NCBI GenBank assembly: GCA_009701115.1
Contig: WLKR01000013.1
Location: 1-13,138 of the forward strand
DNA length: 13,138 nt
Source: Actinomycetota bacterium
GTDB lineage: Bacteria > Actinomycetota > Acidimicrobiia > Acidimicrobiales > RAAP-2
Direction: 5' to 3'
The position numbers and the translations under genes were made by a program. Shown here one piece after another: positions 1 through 7,868 of the stretch (position 1 is its first letter; every line of letters starts with the position of its first letter). The notes under the pieces were generated by a model. It was given only the letters and a program-made list of their open reading frames with translations. It was not told where the DNA came from and made no database searches.

Positions 1-1446
1 CGACTCAGCTTGGACTTCTTCACGGAAGAAAAAGCCGGCGTCTTGATGAGTCGCATGACGAGCGATATCGAGAACCTCCAGCAGCTCCTTCAAGACGGCC
101 TGGCCCAGTTCGCCATGCAGGGTCTGACCATGATCATCATCACCATCGCCCTCTTCTCGACCAACGTCGTCTTGGCCACCTGGACCGTTCTGCTGGTGAT
201 CCCAGCCCTCGTGATACTCACTATCTGGTTTCACACCAGTAGCGAGAAGGGGTACCTGCGCGCCCGCGACGCTATCGCCAACGTGCTAGCGGATCTCTCC
301 GAATCGCTCTACGGCATTCGCGTCGTCACGGCCAACAACCGCCAGCGGCACAACATCATTCATCACCGCAATGTTGTTGGTGAATACCGCAATGCCAACA
401 TGTTCACCGGACAGATCATGAGTGTCTATGGACCAGTGACAATTATGGTGGGCATCTTGAGCCAAGCGTTGCTTCTGGGCATCGGTGGTCAGATGGTGCT
501 TCGAGGCGAACTCTCGCTCGGTGGTCTCACCTTGTTCATCTTGTACTTGAACCGTTTCTTTCAGCCCATCCAGCTTCTCGTCCAGCAGTACAACCTCTTA
601 CAGCAGGGACGCTCTTCAATCATTCGTTTGCGCGAACTACTCGAGACCTCACCTTCGGTTAATGAAGTACCGAACGCCGTAACGTTGCCACCCATCACGG
701 GCCGGCTCACTTTTGAAGACGTCTCCTTTGGCTACCTTCCCGGGCGTCCAGTGTTGGAGCACGTCAACCTCGAAATTGCCCCCGGCGAGAGCGTCGCATT
801 CGTAGGACCAACCGGCGCGGGCAAGTCGACTTTGGCCAAACTCGCGACCCGCTTTTACGATCCGACCGGTGGTCGGGTTCTCGTTGACGGTGTTGACCTC
901 ACGACGGTCACCATGCACTCTCTGCGCAGCCAACTGGGCGTCGTTCCCCAGGAACCATTCCTGTTCTCCGGCACCATGCGCGTCAACCTCCGTTTCGGCC
1001 GGCCCGAAGCCACCGACGCAGACATCGACGAAGCCGTCGATGTCGTGGGTTTGCGCGAATTGATTGATCGCCTCCCCAATGGTCTCGACACCGTGGTCCA
1101 CGAACGGGGCCAGACCCTGTCGGCCGGTGAGCGGCAACTTCTCGCCCTCGCTCGGGCCTTTCTCGCCCGCCCCCGAGTACTCGTGCTCGATGAAGCAACA
1201 TCATCACTGGACCTACGGAGTGAAACGATTATTGAACGAGCGCTCGACCGAATGCTCGAAGGTCGTACGGCAATCTTGATTGCCCACCGCCTCACGACGG
1301 CCCAGCGGGCCGATCGCATCGTCGTCGTCGACCAGGGTGGCATCGTTGAAGTAGGCAGCCACGATGAGCTCGTTCGAGCTCGAGGGGCCTACGCGGGAAT
1401 GTACGAAGCGTGGATTGCGTCCGGTGGACGCGATACTTCGCTCTAA
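1..1446 (+). CDS. ABC exporter, fused permease/ATPase (5' partial)
   Basis: This is the C-terminal 481 residues of an ABCB/MDR-type exporter. Translation is open from the first base, so the true start lies left of the window. Compared with the usual ~600 residues, about 120 residues (first membrane helices) are missing. The visible part has hydrophobic helices around residues 40-80 and 140-190, then a nucleotide-binding domain. Numbering from base 1, it shows Walker A GPTGAGKST near 269-277, the Q-loop in VPQEP, signature LSAGE near 373, Walker B VLVLDEA with Asp397 and catalytic Glu398, the D-loop SSLD, and the switch His429 in IAHRL. All ATPase motifs look intact, so this half should hydrolyse ATP. 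Such proteins act as dimers in the cytoplasmic membrane, often encoded by two adjacent half-transporter genes, so a partner may lie upstream. The substrate (lipid, drug or peptide) cannot be told. The stop interlocks with the convergent hydrolase gene. Confidence 0.93.
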   Translation, partial: RLSLDFFTEEKAGVLMSRMTSDIENLQQLLQDGLAQFAMQGLTMIIITIALFSTNVVLATWTVLLVIPALVILTIWFHTSSEKGYLRARDAIANVLADLSESLYGIRVVTANNRQRHNIIHHRNVVGEYRNANMFTGQIMSVYGPVTIMVGILSQALLLGIGGQMVLRGELSLGGLTLFILYLNRFFQPIQLLVQQYNLLQQGRSSIIRLRELLETSPSVNEVPNAVTLPPITGRLTFEDVSFGYLPGRPVLEHVNLEIAPGESVAFVGPTGAGKSTLAKLATRFYDPTGGRVLVDGVDLTTVTMHSLRSQLGVVPQEPFLFSGTMRVNLRFGRPEATDADIDEAVDVVGLRELIDRLPNGLDTVVHERGQTLSAGERQLLALARAFLARPRVLVLDEATSSLDLRSETIIERALDRMLEGRTAILIAHRLTTAQRADRIVVVDQGGIVEVGSHDELVRARGAYAGMYEAWIASGGRDTSL

Positions 1447-2309
1447 GCCAAATCGGCGACGGCCACAATCTCGGCGGCCACAACATCCCACACTGGCTCC
1501 GGCAAGCTGTGACCCATTCCGGGATACACCACGTGTTTGGCATGCGCGATAGCCGCAGCGGTCGCCTCGCCACCCGATGGGGTCACCAAAGGGTCCTCGT
1601 CACCGTGCAGGACTAAGACCGGCACCGTGAGCGTGCTCAGGGCTGGTCGGCGATCCGGTGATCCGACGACGGCACAGAGGTGGCGGAGAACGCCAATGGG
1701 ATTACGCCCGCGGTTCATCGCGGTGATGGCCTGCTCGCGCACCCACGCCTCGTCAAGGGGATGGGCCGAGCCGTTGGTCAGTTGCCAATTCTCAATCTCT
1801 TCGACCAGGAACGTTTCTAGATCTTCACTGCGGGGCCGGGTCAGCATGGCCAGGCATTCGGGAGTCGATGTGCCGACTTCGAGTGGTGCGGGCGTCGACA
1901 TAATCGACGTGAGCGAGAGCGTCAGTTCCGGAAAGTTAATGGCGAACTGCTGGGCAATCATGCCGCCCATCGAGACGCCGACCACGTGTTGGGCGCCGAG
2001 GCCCAGAGTTTTGACTAGTTCAGCTCCGTCAGCCGCCATGTCGGCAATCAGATAGGGCGCTTCGGCCTGACCAAACAAGATGGCGGCCGAGTCTGGCTCG
2101 CCGAAGTGGTCCATGTGTGTAGAGAGACCCACGTCGCGATTGTCGTAGGTGGTCACGAAGAAGCCCGCTGCGACCAAGGAGTCGAGGAAGCCTTGGGGCC
2201 AGCTCGTCATGTGGGCCCCGAGGCCACAGATCAAGAGCAGTGGCCGACCCGAGGGTTCACCAAACTGCTCGTAGTAGATCTCAATTCCGTTCGCGGCAAC
2301 CTTTGGCAT
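1443..2309 (-). CDS. alpha/beta-hydrolase
   Basis: A 288-residue alpha/beta-hydrolase fold enzyme, probably cytosolic because no signal peptide is visible. The nucleophile elbow GVSMGG places the catalytic Ser at 113. The acid is Asp239 in HGDEDP and the base is His267 in GMGHS. An oxyanion-type LICGLGAH segment sits near residue 26. The overall pattern resembles RdmC/esterase-like or haloperoxidase-like hydrolases, so an ester or C-C bond substrate is likely, but the exact reaction is unknown. I chose the ATG at 2309 because GAGGGGAG lies five bases upstream and the protein then starts MPKVAANGIEIYYE, a normal family N terminus. The frame is open 15 codons further upstream to 2354, but that would run into the terminator hairpin. 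The gene follows the F420 oxidoreductase on the same strand, with that hairpin between them. Its TAG stop overlaps the TAA of the ABC gene. Confidence 0.9.
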   Translation of the reverse strand: MPKVAANGIEIYYEQFGEPSGRPLLLICGLGAHMTSWPQGFLDSLVAAGFFVTTYDNRDVGLSTHMDHFGEPDSAAILFGQAEAPYLIADMAADGAELVKTLGLGAQHVVGVSMGGMIAQQFAINFPELTLSLTSIMSTPAPLEVGTSTPECLAMLTRPRSEDLETFLVEEIENWQLTNGSAHPLDEAWVREQAITAMNRGRNPIGVLRHLCAVVGSPDRRPALSTLTVPVLVLHGDEDPLVTPSGGEATAAAIAHAKHVVYPGMGHSLPEPVWDVVAAEIVAVADLA

Positions 2310-2314
2310 GACGA

Positions 2315-2322
2315 CTCCCCTC
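2315..2322 (-). promoter_or_regulatory. RBS that fixes the hydrolase start
   Basis: On the minus strand GAGGGGAG lies five bases before the ATG at 2309. The upstream alternative start at 2354 has no such site and lies at the edge of the hairpin. This supports the shorter protein. Confidence 0.6.
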
Positions 2323-2353
2323 GTGCGCCTCAACTCTAGAAGGTCGAAACGCA

Positions 2354-2385
2354 AACAGCGGCGCCGGTTGCCCGACGCCGCTGTT
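2354..2385 (-). terminator. hairpin terminator after the F420 oxidoreductase
   Basis: The arms 2354-2367 and 2372-2385 pair over 14 base pairs, including one G-U wobble when read on the minus strand. The loop on that strand is GCAA, a GNRA tetraloop. It is followed by TTTGCGTTT, a broken T-tract. It begins 13 bases after the TAA of the oxidoreductase and lies before the hydrolase RBS, so it probably ends or attenuates readthrough into the hydrolase. Flanking CGAAACGCAA and TTGCGTTCG could extend the stem imperfectly. Confidence 0.75.
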
Positions 2386-2398
2386 CGAATTGCGTTCG

Positions 2399-3448
2399 TT
2401 ACATCATTTCCTTAACCATGCCGATGAGATCGGCGTTGGTTTGGTCGCCCTGAGGCATGGGGTAGATGTCGAGGTGCGTGACGCCCGCTTCCTTGAAGGC
2501 GGCCACGCGCTCGGCAACGTAACTCTTGGGGCCACAGAGTGTGGTGAGCTCACAGAACTCAGCAGGAACGGCCGCTTCGGCCTCCTTCTTCTTGCCTGAG
2601 AGGTAGAGGTCTTGGATGATGGCCGCTTCCTTCTCGTAGCCGTACCGCACAGCCAGGTCGTTGTAGAAGTTGCGACCCTTGGCACCCATGCCACCCACGT
2701 AGAGGGCAACCTGCGAACGCTGAAGTTCACGGAGCTTGACAATATCTTCGCCTTCACCAATGGCCAAGATGCCACCGGCCTTGGTCATGAGCGAACCCAA
2801 CTTGGGGTCACGCTTGGCTTCACCGGCGGCGAGCGCATCGCCCCAAACATCCTTAGCCCGCTCGGGAATGTACAGGATGGGAATCCAACCGTTGGCCAGC
2901 TCGGCCGTCATTTCGACATTCTTGTCACCAAGCGAGGCAACCCAGATTGGGATTTCACTCCGGACGGGGTGGGCAATAATTTTGAGCGCCTTACCGAGAC
3001 CCGAGCCGCCATTCTCCTTCGAGAGGGGCATGTCGTAGAACTTGCCGTGGTACTCGAGGGGCTTTTCGCGCTTCCACACTTCGCGGCAGATTTCGATGGT
3101 CTCCCGCGTCTTGCCGAGGGGGTAGGTGAACGGAACACCGTGGAAACCCTCGATCACCTGCGGGTTGGAGGCACCAATACCGAGACTGAAACGTCCATCG
3201 GACAACGCGTCGAGACCAGCGGCAGTCATCGCCATCAACGTGGGGGTCCGAGAACCAATCTGCAAGATCGCCGATCCGATTTCGACCTTCTCGGTAAGAG
3301 CGGCGAGGTAACCCATGAGCGATGGACCGTCGAAGCCGTACGCTTCAGCGACCCAGACGATATCGAGACCGGCCTTTTCCATTTCGATAACGTTGCGCGC
3401 TGCTTCTTTGAAGCCGCCGCTGTATGCCAGTTGAGTTGAGAGTTTCAT
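2399..3448 (-). CDS. LLM-class F420-dependent oxidoreductase (Rv3520c type)
   Basis: A 349-residue luciferase-like monooxygenase-fold (TIM barrel) enzyme. The pattern matches the actinobacterial family around M. tuberculosis Rv3520c. It has an N-terminal MKLSTQLAYSGG strand, then GLDIVWVAEAYG, the SRTPTLMAM segment, LSDGRFSLGIGASNPQVIEG, GLGKALKIIAHP, and a late ALYVGGMGAKGRNFYND segment. Family members are predicted to use coenzyme F420 for hydride transfer. The substrate here is unknown. The length is typical and there is no signal peptide, so it should be cytosolic. The start is secure: AAGGAGGA lies five to six bases upstream. A possible -10 (TAGAGT, 3473-3478) lies 25 bases before the ATG but lacks a good -35. 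The fusion gene upstream on the same strand ends 82 bases before this ATG. A GNRA-loop hairpin terminates this gene. FMN use is a less likely alternative. Confidence 0.9.
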   Translation of the reverse strand: MKLSTQLAYSGGFKEAARNVIEMEKAGLDIVWVAEAYGFDGPSLMGYLAALTEKVEIGSAILQIGSRTPTLMAMTAAGLDALSDGRFSLGIGASNPQVIEGFHGVPFTYPLGKTRETIEICREVWKREKPLEYHGKFYDMPLSKENGGSGLGKALKIIAHPVRSEIPIWVASLGDKNVEMTAELANGWIPILYIPERAKDVWGDALAAGEAKRDPKLGSLMTKAGGILAIGEGEDIVKLRELQRSQVALYVGGMGAKGRNFYNDLAVRYGYEKEAAIIQDLYLSGKKKEAEAAVPAEFCELTTLCGPKSYVAERVAAFKEAGVTHLDIYPMPQGDQTNADLIGMVKEMM

Positions 3449-3451
3449 GAT

Positions 3452-3459
3452 TCCTCCTT
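3452..3459 (-). promoter_or_regulatory. strong Shine-Dalgarno of the F420 oxidoreductase
   Basis: AAGGAGGA on the minus strand, three bases before the ATG counted from its last base and about five from the GGAGG core. It is the best ribosome binding site in the window and suggests high translation of this gene. Confidence 0.75.
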
Positions 3460-3530
3460 GGGACTTCAGGAAACTCTAGTGTCCGTCAACAACCATTCGG
3501 TACCTACTTTTCTAGGCACTACGACCATCT

Positions 3531-4628
3531 TTATTGGGCAATGGCGCAGCGATTAGGGCCGAGTTCCATTTCGCCGATTTCTTCAGGACTCAAGGTGGAA
3601 TCCCCAATGTTGAACTTGACGATTTCTACATAATTCGGGGGGCGATCCTTGACGTGCGTCATGGCCCAGTTGACGAAATCTTCTTCGGAGTAGGCCAGGG
3701 CCGGCAACACGGGGCGGAGATCACCTAAACGTGCGGTAACGAGCTCGCCGAAGTGCACCGGCACCGCATCACCCCAGTGGGCCGGCAAAATCAAGATGTC
3801 GTCGGGCAGCGGCAGCACTCGTTGGTGGAGCGTGTGGTACAGCGCGTGAGCGAACTCTTCGGCCTGATCGGCCAGATCGGGTCGGCCCACGCTTTCGAGG
3901 AACAGTGTGTCCCCCGTAAAGAGGGCTGCGTCACCGAGGCGATAGACCGTGGAGCCTTGAGTGTGGCCCGGCGCGCTCACCGCTTCAACGGTCAAGTGCA
4001 CGTTATGTTCGAGTTCGACTGAGAGGCCGTCGGTGAGTGGGGTGTAGCTGTAGTGAAACGTGTCGGCGGGATTGAGAATCAACGCGGCACCAGTAGCGGC
4101 TGCCAGGGCGCGACCACCGCTGACGTGGTCCGCGTGCAGGTGAGTATCAAAGACATGGGTGATACGAAAACCGAGTTTCGCCGCGAGGTTGATGTACCGA
4201 TCGATATCCATCGATGGATCAATGACGGCCGCTTCGCTGCCGGCGCCGACGAGATAGCTCAAGCAGCCCTTGCCTCGACGACGCAACTGAACCACAGTGG
4301 CCCCGGCCAGTGCGACCTCTACCGAGTCGTAGGTCGTCGCCCACGCCGCCATGCCACCGTCCATTACTGCAGCGTCAATACCGTGGGTCGCGAGTAGTTC
4401 AGCACCGGCCTGGGCCCGCGCACCTTTGGCACAGATGACGAGGATTGCTTGGTCGCTGGGCATCTCGCTGACGCGGGATCCGAGGGTCCCCAGAGGAATA
4501 TTCACCGCATTGGGAATCGCCCATTCGGCGAATTCGTCGGGCTCGCGAACGTCGAGGAGAAATGGCGCCTCGGCGGTACCAAAGAGTGAAAGAAGTGATT
4601 CGGCGGTTTTTACTTCAGGCATGCTCAC
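3531..4628 (-). CDS. rhodanese / persulfide dioxygenase-like fusion
   Basis: A 365-residue two-domain protein. Residues ~5-105 form a rhodanese domain with LDVREPDEF and the active-site loop CAKGAR, so the persulfide-forming cysteine is Cys66. Residues ~110-340 form a metallo-beta-lactamase fold of the ETHE1/persulfide dioxygenase type: THLHADH (His163, His165, Asp167, His168), GHT (His222), TGD (Asp240), PAHWG (His284). In the ETHE1 family the single iron is bound by the residues matching His163, His222 and Asp240. The expected role is transfer of sulfane sulfur to an acceptor such as glutathione or another thiol, and oxidation of the persulfide to sulfite in the cytosol. That is inferred from the family. 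The GTG at 4628 gives MSMPEV; an ATG two codons in (4622) is an alternative. TAGGGT at 4635-4640 can be read either as a -10 element six bases before the GTG or as part of an AGGGTG ribosome site. The dehydrogenase gene ends 63 bases upstream. Confidence 0.88.
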   Translation of the reverse strand: MSMPEVKTAESLLSLFGTAEAPFLLDVREPDEFAEWAIPNAVNIPLGTLGSRVSEMPSDQAILVICAKGARAQAGAELLATHGIDAAVMDGGMAAWATTYDSVEVALAGATVVQLRRRGKGCLSYLVGAGSEAAVIDPSMDIDRYINLAAKLGFRITHVFDTHLHADHVSGGRALAAATGAALILNPADTFHYSYTPLTDGLSVELEHNVHLTVEAVSAPGHTQGSTVYRLGDAALFTGDTLFLESVGRPDLADQAEEFAHALYHTLHQRVLPLPDDILILPAHWGDAVPVHFGELVTARLGDLRPVLPALAYSEEDFVNWAMTHVKDRPPNYVEIVKFNIGDSTLSPEEIGEMELGPNRCAIAQ

Positions 4629-4691
4629 AGGCTCACCCTAGGACGAAACCCAAGAACAACTAATCCTCAATCACTAGCCACGAGGTGGGAT

Positions 4692-5639
4692 TTATGCGCC
4701 GAGTATGCGTTCCGTCATTTCCCAAACATCGCCAGCATGCACCGAATCGAGGGCGTACGGCATAACGCCGATGAAGGGCACGGCGGGATCCATTGGGCCG
4801 GCTTCTTGACAATTCTCAAGATAGAGGCCCCCGATGTTCTCCAGTTCAATTCCCGTGGCCGCCCACGTCGAAGTTGATGCACCTTGTGCGACATTCTTAA
4901 AAATGGGATTGGGGTTGCCATCATCATCAATGAATCCTGCGGCCCGCTGCTCTTCGAGAGGCATGTGTTTCTGTAGACCGGTCATGATGCCACCGGGCAT
5001 CACGGCGTTGGCATAAATACCATCTTCGGCGTAACGCTTTGTGAGTTCAACGGTAAACAGTGCATTGGCCGTCTTGGACTGCCCGTAGGAGGCCCACTTG
5101 TCGTAGGGGCGGTGCAAGAAATTCGGGTCGACTAGATCAACGTCACTTCGGCGGTGAGCACTTGAGGAGAGTGCTACAACTCGCGCGCCGCCACTAGCTC
5201 GTAGTGCCGGCAGTAGGCCCTGGGTCAAGAGAAAGTGCCCAAGATGATTCGTCCCGAATTGCAGCTCAAAGCCCTGCTTGGTCACCCCTTGAGGCGTGGC
5301 CATGACACCGGCGTTGTTCACAAGAATGTGGAGAGGCTGGCCGGTTTCGATGTACGTGGCGCTCGCCGCACGAACAGATTCGAGGTCCGCGAGGTCCAAT
5401 GGGATGAGCGTCACCTTCGACGCCAGAGCCGCTCCCAATGTGGCCAGCAGGTTCTCACCTTGGCTGGGAGTACGCAGCGTTACGCACACCTGGGCGCCAG
5501 CGGTAGCGAGTGCTCGAACAGTTTCGACGCCAATGCCCGATCCGCCACCAGTGACAAAAGCATTACGGCCAGTGAGGTCAACACCAGCAACCACTTCGAG
5601 GGCCGTTGAGTGGTAACCGAATTGAGAGGTAATAGGCAC
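4692..5639 (-). CDS. short-chain dehydrogenase/reductase (SDR)
   Basis: An SDR of 315 residues with the chosen start. It has the classical cofactor motif TGGGSGIG at 30-37, NNAG at 108-111, the structural Asn131 in TNHLGHF, the catalytic Ser in ALSSSAHRR (158-160), and YGQSK with Tyr185 and Lys189. The SSSAHRR, WASYGQSKTAN and LENC-like C-terminal parts resemble the retinol dehydrogenase/WWOX-like branch of SDRs. These act on hydroxyl or keto groups of lipophilic substrates with NAD(P). An Arg-containing stretch after the second strand (TLRTPSQGE) hints at NADP preference, but this is weak. The GTG at 5639 is preferred because AGGAG lies four bases upstream. GTG codons at 5678 and 5681 in the same frame would add 13-14 residues without a clear ribosome site. 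It is the first gene of the minus-strand run toward the oxidoreductase, and its substrate is unknown. Confidence 0.88.
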   Translation of the reverse strand: MPITSQFGYHSTALEVVAGVDLTGRNAFVTGGGSGIGVETVRALATAGAQVCVTLRTPSQGENLLATLGAALASKVTLIPLDLADLESVRAASATYIETGQPLHILVNNAGVMATPQGVTKQGFELQFGTNHLGHFLLTQGLLPALRASGGARVVALSSSAHRRSDVDLVDPNFLHRPYDKWASYGQSKTANALFTVELTKRYAEDGIYANAVMPGGIMTGLQKHMPLEEQRAAGFIDDDGNPNPIFKNVAQGASTSTWAATGIELENIGGLYLENCQEAGPMDPAVPFIGVMPYALDSVHAGDVWEMTERILGA

Positions 5640-5643
5640 GGGA

Positions 5644-5648
5644 CTCCT
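5644..5648 (-). promoter_or_regulatory. RBS that fixes the SDR start
   Basis: AGGAG on the minus strand, four bases before the GTG at 5639. It supports the shorter SDR over the frame extension to 5681. Confidence 0.5.
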
Positions 5649-5763
5649 GTCGCGATTGAACACGATGACTTTACCCACCACGCTTTGACCCAGGAGCCTC
5701 GAAGTGGAAGTTGCGCGGGCTTTAGTGAGGGCCTCGAGCTTTCTCGCTCTGCGGGAATGTACG

Positions 5764-5769
5764 TAGCAT
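5764..5769 (+). promoter_or_regulatory. candidate -10 element of trhO (leaderless start)
   Basis: TAGCAT fits the TANNNT form of an actinobacterial -10. It ends six bases before the GTG at 5776, so transcription would begin at or beside the start codon. No Shine-Dalgarno sequence is visible before this GTG, and an in-frame TGA at 5770-5772 excludes an upstream start. No convincing -35 is seen. Confidence 0.35.
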
Positions 5770-5775
5770 TGAGCT

Positions 5776-6681
5776 GTGGAGCCTTACAAAATTCTTCTGT
5801 ACTACCGCTTCACGCCACTGACTGACCCTGAGGCCATTCGCCTGTGGCAGTGGACCCTCTGCGACAGCCTTGGCCTCAAGGGGCGGATCATTATCTCCAA
5901 GGACGGAATCAACGGAACCGTTGGCGGACCACTCAGCGCCGTGAAGAAGTACATCCGCGCCACTAAAGAGTGGCCGGGCTTTAAGGACACCGACTTCAAA
6001 TGGTCCGAAGGTACCGGGGATGATTTTCCTCGTCTCGCGGTTCGCGTGCGAGACGAGCTGGTTTCCTTCGGTGCGCCACACGATCTCCACGTTGATGAGT
6101 CGGGTGTAGTCAATGGAGGCCCACACCTCTCCCCCGCTCAAGTCAACGAGCTCGTAGAGGCTCGAGGTGACGATGTGGTCTTTTTCGACGGTCGTAATGC
6201 CTTCGAGGCCGAGATTGGTCGGTTCCGGAACGCCATTGTGCCCGATGTCGAAACGACCCATGACTTCGTCAAAGTTTTAGAGAGCGGCGCCTACGACCAT
6301 CTCAAGGACAAACCAATCGTGACCTACTGCACCGGTGGCGTTCGCTGTGAGGTTCTGAGTTCCCTGATGCTGCAGCGAGGCTTCCAAGAGGTCTACCAAG
6401 TGGAGGGCGGCATCGTGCGCTACGGCGAGGCTTTCGGAAACGAGGGACTCTGGGAGGGCTCCCTCTTTATCTTCGACGGACGGATGAACCAGGAGTTCGG
6501 TCCGAACACCAAAATTATTAGTACGTGCGAGCGTTGCGAGACCCCGACAACCCAGTATTACAACTGCGCCAACTTGGCCTGTCGACAACTCATATTGCTT
6601 TGCGACACCTGCAGCACGTTGAATGGATCAACCAACTGCCAAGAACAGCACCACGGTGCGCGGTACCGATCCAAGCTTTAG
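5776..6681 (+). CDS. trhO: tRNA uridine(34) hydroxylase TrhO
   Basis: A 301-residue rhodanese-family protein of the YceA/UPF0176 type. Characterised members hydroxylate U34 of certain tRNAs to 5-hydroxyuridine in the cytosol, the first step of wobble-base cmo5U/mo5U formation. The N-terminal domain (1-~100) has [11 protein letters not shown] and [16 protein letters not shown]. The central rhodanese domain (~115-225) has the loop YCTGGVRCE with Cys185 as the conserved cysteine, and the [15 protein letters not shown] segment. The C-terminal part has the family's FIFDGRM element followed by a cysteine-rich cluster (251, 254, 264, 269, 276, 279, 288) that could bind metal. The start is GTG at 5776; no Shine-Dalgarno is visible and a stop lies just upstream in frame, so a leaderless mRNA is likely. 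It is divergent from the SDR and convergent with the copper monooxygenase, whose stop it overlaps by four bases. It appears to be a single-gene unit. Confidence 0.92.
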   Translation: MEPYKILLYYRFTPLTDPEAIRLWQWTLCDSLGLKGRIIISKDGINGTVGGPLSAVKKYIRATKEWPGFKDTDFKWSEGTGDDFPRLAVRVRDELVSFGAPHDLHVDESGVVNGGPHLSPAQVNELVEARGDDVVFFDGRNAFEAEIGRFRNAIVPDVETTHDFVKVLESGAYDHLKDKPIVTYCTGGVRCEVLSSLMLQRGFQEVYQVEGGIVRYGEAFGNEGLWEGSLFIFDGRMNQEFGPNTKIISTCERCETPTTQYYNCANLACRQLILLCDTCSTLNGSTNCQEQHHGARYRSKL

Positions 6682-7862
6682 CTACCGGCTCCCGACGAAA
6701 CAATCAAAGTACCGAGACACATTTCGTCGCTCGACCCGTCACCCCACGTGATGTAGCGCGGAGGCAACTTCTTAGTCTGCGGATTCAACTTGCGCAGAGC
6801 AGGTGAGTACGTGCAGGTCACCTTGACGTAGTCACCCTTGGTCATGGTGACCGGGTTCGCGAGCGTGTAGCCGAACTGATTGTCGAAGTTGTATGAGGGA
6901 ACCACTAGCAACGTCTCAGCATTGGCAGTGGCGCACGTGGCGTCTTGATGACAGAGCACCACCGTAAAGGCCTTGCCGAGCATGTGCATGTGGGGCCAGA
7001 TCTTGTGAACCGTCACGGGCGTGTTTTCGCCAAAGCTCCACGTACAAGTAGCGGAGGTGGCATTGGGAGACGAACTATTCAGTGGCAGATTGCCGTGATT
7101 ACAAACTGCCTCAATCGTTTGCGCGAAGGATCGAGCTTCCGCGCCAAATCGCTTGGCCAAGTCCGCGAGTGATGCGGTGTGATTGCACAGAGGGTATTTC
7201 TTGACATCGTTGTACGGAGCGACGCACGGCAACGCTGGTGCCGCTACGTACTGCCGCATGGTAAGGGGAACGCGACTTGAGGTTGCCGTATTTTCGGACC
7301 AGACGTTGAGCTTGGACGTCACGGCCTTCTTACCAGCGAGTGAGTTGTAGTGAATCTGAAGCACAATCAACGATCCCGCTGGAACTGAAATTCCGTAACC
7401 GGCCTCCATGGTGTCAGCACCGTGACCGGGCGACCAACCGTAGAGCCACGGAAGCGCTGAGAGCCCACCCATGGACGTTGCGCCGAGGGGTGAAGAAAAG
7501 CACGACCAACCCTTTTTACCGGTGGGGTCCAAAGACTTGACCTGCGCCACCACTGACGGCGTGGCGATGTAGGCGATTGCGTGGTGGAGTTCCTTCTTAT
7601 TCGCCTGCGACTTGGACGTATCGGCTATGAACTCTGTCTTTGTCGTCATTTGATTAGTTGCAAACTTGGGGTCTATCCACGTGCAGCGGTATTCGTCATT
7701 GGCATCTTTAGGGGGCGTCGGTGCGTGCGTTACCGAGGCCGCAACATTCGGCGTCGTGGTGACGTGCGGCACCATGGCTGATTGGGCGTTCGGAGTTCGT
7801 GCCAGGCCCATAACCATCAAGCTGGCCGTCAAGAGAATTGCAACAACAGAGTTCTTCTTCAT
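6678..7862 (-). CDS. secreted PHM/DBH-like copper type II monooxygenase
   Basis: A 394-residue exported protein with an N-terminal signal peptide: basic MKKN, a hydrophobic stretch at 5-20, likely cleavage near residues 25-30. The mature part carries all copper ligands of the ascorbate-dependent type II copper monooxygenases (peptidylglycine hydroxylating monooxygenase, dopamine beta-hydroxylase). The CuH site is His93-His94 (ELHHAI) and His171 (VLQIHYN). The CuM site is His291 and His293 (WPHMHMLGK) and Met381 in SSDEMC, the same motif as in animal PHM. Ten cysteines (60, 121, 213, 226, 254, 273, 304, 310, 350, 382) suggest several disulfides, and Cys350/Cys382 match a PHM pair. The stretch between His171 and His291 is about 50 residues longer than in PHM and holds four of the cysteines. 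The family hydroxylates a C-H next to a heteroatom or ring using O2 and ascorbate. The substrate and bacterial electron donor are unknown. The aquaporin lies upstream, with a hairpin between. Confidence 0.87.
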   Translation of the reverse strand: MKKNSVVAILLTASLMVMGLARTPNAQSAMVPHVTTTPNVAASVTHAPTPPKDANDEYRCTWIDPKFATNQMTTKTEFIADTSKSQANKKELHHAIAYIATPSVVAQVKSLDPTGKKGWSCFSSPLGATSMGGLSALPWLYGWSPGHGADTMEAGYGISVPAGSLIVLQIHYNSLAGKKAVTSKLNVWSENTATSSRVPLTMRQYVAAPALPCVAPYNDVKKYPLCNHTASLADLAKRFGAEARSFAQTIEAVCNHGNLPLNSSSPNATSATCTWSFGENTPVTVHKIWPHMHMLGKAFTVVLCHQDATCATANAETLLVVPSYNFDNQFGYTLANPVTMTKGDYVKVTCTYSPALRKLNPQTKKLPPRYITWGDGSSDEMCLGTLIVSSGAGS

Positions 7863-7868
7863 GACGTA

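Noticed and set aside
2310..2354. An upstream extension of the alpha/beta hydrolase by 15 codons.
   Set aside because: It would start at the edge of the terminator hairpin without a ribosome site, and adds an arginine-rich stretch not expected in the family. The ATG at 2309 has a good site.
2612..3439. A 275-codon open frame on the plus strand opposite the F420 oxidoreductase.
   Set aside because: It mirrors the codon pattern of a clear enzyme gene, its translation resembles no family, and it has no ribosome site. It is a shadow frame.
5640..5681. An upstream extension of the SDR to GTG codons at 5678 or 5681.
   Set aside because: No ribosome site is seen there, while AGGAG precedes the GTG at 5639. 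It is not fully excluded.
5776..6681. Linking TrhO to the rhodanese/dioxygenase fusion as one sulfur pathway because both have rhodanese domains.
   Set aside because: They are on opposite strands with the SDR between, and TrhO acts as an oxygen-dependent tRNA hydroxylase, not a sulfur carrier.
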